Source: Pseudanabaena biceps (lineage in GTDB: Bacteria; Cyanobacteriota; Cyanobacteriia; Pseudanabaenales; Pseudanabaenaceae). From it: 64,000 nucleotides of DNA. The stretch's first letter is position 1; each line of letters opens with the position of its first letter. The notes beneath the pieces were generated by a model. It was not told the DNA's origin and searched no databases. It saw only the letters and a program-made list of their open reading frames with translations. Below are positions 62,909 to 64,000 of the stretch, piece by piece. The translations under genes were made by a program, and so were the position numbers. The stretch lies in NCBI GenBank assembly GCA_013361095.1, contig JAATWA010000001.1, forward strand, positions 2,706,501 to 2,770,500, given 5' to 3'.

Positions 62909-63958
62909 ATGACACAAACTCAGCTTCAAATGTCAGACCTGTATGAGCGTCTAGATGCCATCGGGTTTCCCAAAAAATATCTACAAAATAGAATATTGCC
63001 TGATTGGTGGACTGATGACGTTGACGCGACATCAGGGGTTTTAGTTGAGGGTGCTTTATATCTGTCACGGCGATTGAACCTAGATATGCGATATCTACTA
63101 GGTGCTGAAACTAAGCCAGTATTTGAGGCAACCTGTCAGCCAAAATTTAAGCTCAAAGTTGGTACAAATAAGGATCAGCTTATGATTCCCCGTGCTTTGT
63201 CGGCACGAATTGCGGAATTGGTTGCTTATGCTTGTTTGCGACCTTATCAGGCGATTGATGGTTTATCAGTGGCGGATATTCGTCAGCAAATCCTTGCTAA
63301 ACATGAGGTAGTTGATTTGGAAGGGGTACTAGATTTTTGTTGGCAGTATGGTATTCCTGTCATTCATTTTTCTGAATTTCCCTCTGGTGTGCATAAGTTT
63401 CATGGCATGGTTGCCTATTTTTATCAACATCCTGTCATTTTAGTTAGCCTTAAAGATCTCTCACCTTCCAGACTTCTGTTCATCATTGCTCATGAGTTGG
63501 GGCATATTTTGAAGGGGCATATTGATAGCGAAGGGATATTAGTTGATGAGTCGATTGAATTAGAAAGTAGTGATACGGAGGAATCTGAAGCCAATCAACT
63601 TGCTGCTGAACTTTTGTTGGGTAAGTCGGGCATTAGTTATGACCTTTGGCAAAAATTTGTAAGTGGAGAGCAGTTAGCGAGTCAAGCTAAAGAATGGGGA
63701 AATAGGGATCGCCTTAGTGCTGGTGTGGTTGCTTTAAATATTGCTTGGAATCGGGCTAATCGTGCAAGTAATCCAAAAGATAAGGGGATTATTTGGGCAA
63801 CTGCAAAAAATGCTCTAAAAATCCTTGAACCAAGTCCCAATGCACCACAGCAAATTAATCGCTATCTTGCTATAAATCTTGACTGGGAAAAGATGGGAGA
63901 GGAGAACCAAGATTATTTGGCAACGATGTTGGCATTAAATCTTGAGTCGGTTGGGTGA
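62909..63958 (+). CDS. ImmA/IrrE-family metallopeptidase with XRE-like N-terminus
   Basis: 349 residues. The N-terminal about 75 resembles the compact helical region of XRE-type regulators (LNLDMRYLLG). The zincin domain (about 125-240) has FIIAHELGHILKGH (HExxH) and EESEANQLAAELLL (downstream Glu ligand). In ICE/prophage systems such proteases cleave a partner repressor. Upstream ATG with GGGAGG 8 bases before. Divergent from the PLD-TIG-SNF2 gene across 252 bases, probably a shared regulatory region, and followed within 7 bases by the next frame. Confidence 0.85.
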   Translation: MTQTQLQMSDLYERLDAIGFPKKYLQNRILPDWWTDDVDATSGVLVEGALYLSRRLNLDMRYLLGAETKPVFEATCQPKFKLKVGTNKDQLMIPRALSARIAELVAYACLRPYQAIDGLSVADIRQQILAKHEVVDLEGVLDFCWQYGIPVIHFSEFPSGVHKFHGMVAYFYQHPVILVSLKDLSPSRLLFIIAHELGHILKGHIDSEGILVDESIELESSDTEESEANQLAAELLLGKSGISYDLWQKFVSGEQLASQAKEWGNRDRLSAGVVALNIAWNRANRASNPKDKGIIWATAKNALKILEPSPNAPQQINRYLAINLDWEKMGEENQDYLATMLALNLESVG

Positions 63959-63964
63959 TTGCTC

Positions 63965-64000
63965 TTGGCTAAGGTTTGCTTTTTAGATAATGACATTACA
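63965..64000 (+). CDS. Start of a following gene (partial)
   Basis: From TTG at 63965 the frame MAKVCFLDNDIT stays open to the window end. The start FLDNDIT resembles the first strand and acidic residues of PIN-like nucleases ('xVYxLDTDIxLxL'). It lies 6 bases after the ImmA/IrrE stop, so would be cotranscribed. Twelve codons are too few for certainty. Confidence 0.35.
   Translation, partial: MAKVCFLDNDIT

Overview
The window is a cyanobacterial chromosome segment. The octamer GCGATCGC (HIP1) occurs throughout. Typical cyanobacterial genes are present: LrtA-type ribosome hibernation factor, cyAbrB regulator, SLH/OprB porin, DUF1825, DUF3598, TxlA-like thioredoxin and a gas vesicle cluster. 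Gene content and style suggest a Pseudanabaena-like filamentous cyanobacterium; the genus is an inference. Most genes are single or short operons separated by 100-400 bases packed with perfect palindromes.

Region by region. 1-6.5 kb: a 122-bp MITE, a class V aminotransferase, glyS, a DUF3598 gene and a two-domain kinase. 6.5-11.5 kb: a decay zone with antitoxin-like remnants, an HNH nuclease, a second MITE and a nested pile of broken insertion sequences (two inverted IS21-type fragments flanking a frameshifted IS256-type element, plus IS1595-like and other transposase fragments). 11.8-17.4 kb: a porin with a near-consensus Fur box, rpsN, a response regulator lacking its phosphoacceptor Asp, Nudix, TatD, cyAbrB. 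17.6-18.8 kb: an ISKra4-type element with a 9-bp target duplication. 19-30 kb: queF-exbD-tonB-like, hpf/lrtA, pgi, a cyclic-nucleotide-binding protein, an IS982-type element, efp-accB, trxA and a CobW GTPase behind a Fur/Zur-type box. 30-41.8 kb: AbiTii-like protein, trmJ, beta-lactamase-fold hydrolase, TxlA-like thioredoxin, MFS symporter, O-methyltransferase, proS, a WD40 protein with a degenerate kinase domain, pgsA. 41.9-45 kb: a compact Pepco-like / helical / metacaspase cassette broken by a MITE, followed by a GUN4 protein. 45.5-49.8 kb: scramblase-like protein, DUF3285, gvpA-gvpC-gvpN-gvpJ. 49.9-58.3 kb: Tat-exported ferritin-like protein, ECF sigma with cupin anti-sigma, nusB, ferredoxin, radical SAM protein, CDF transporter, DUF1825, comF. 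58.4-64 kb: a 1422-residue PLD-TIG-SNF2 helicase divergent from an ImmA/IrrE metallopeptidase, which looks like an accessory (probably defence) locus.

The most interesting items are: the PLD-TIG-SNF2 / ImmA-IrrE locus; the Pepco-caspase-GUN4 group; the family of over 40 perfect intergenic palindromes of form arm-GC-NNN-GC-arm, in which related copies differ yet stay self-complementary; the pseudokinase-WD40 fusion; and MITEs with perfect terminal repeats, one of them matched to an IS982-type element in the same window. No tRNA, rRNA or CRISPR array was recognised.
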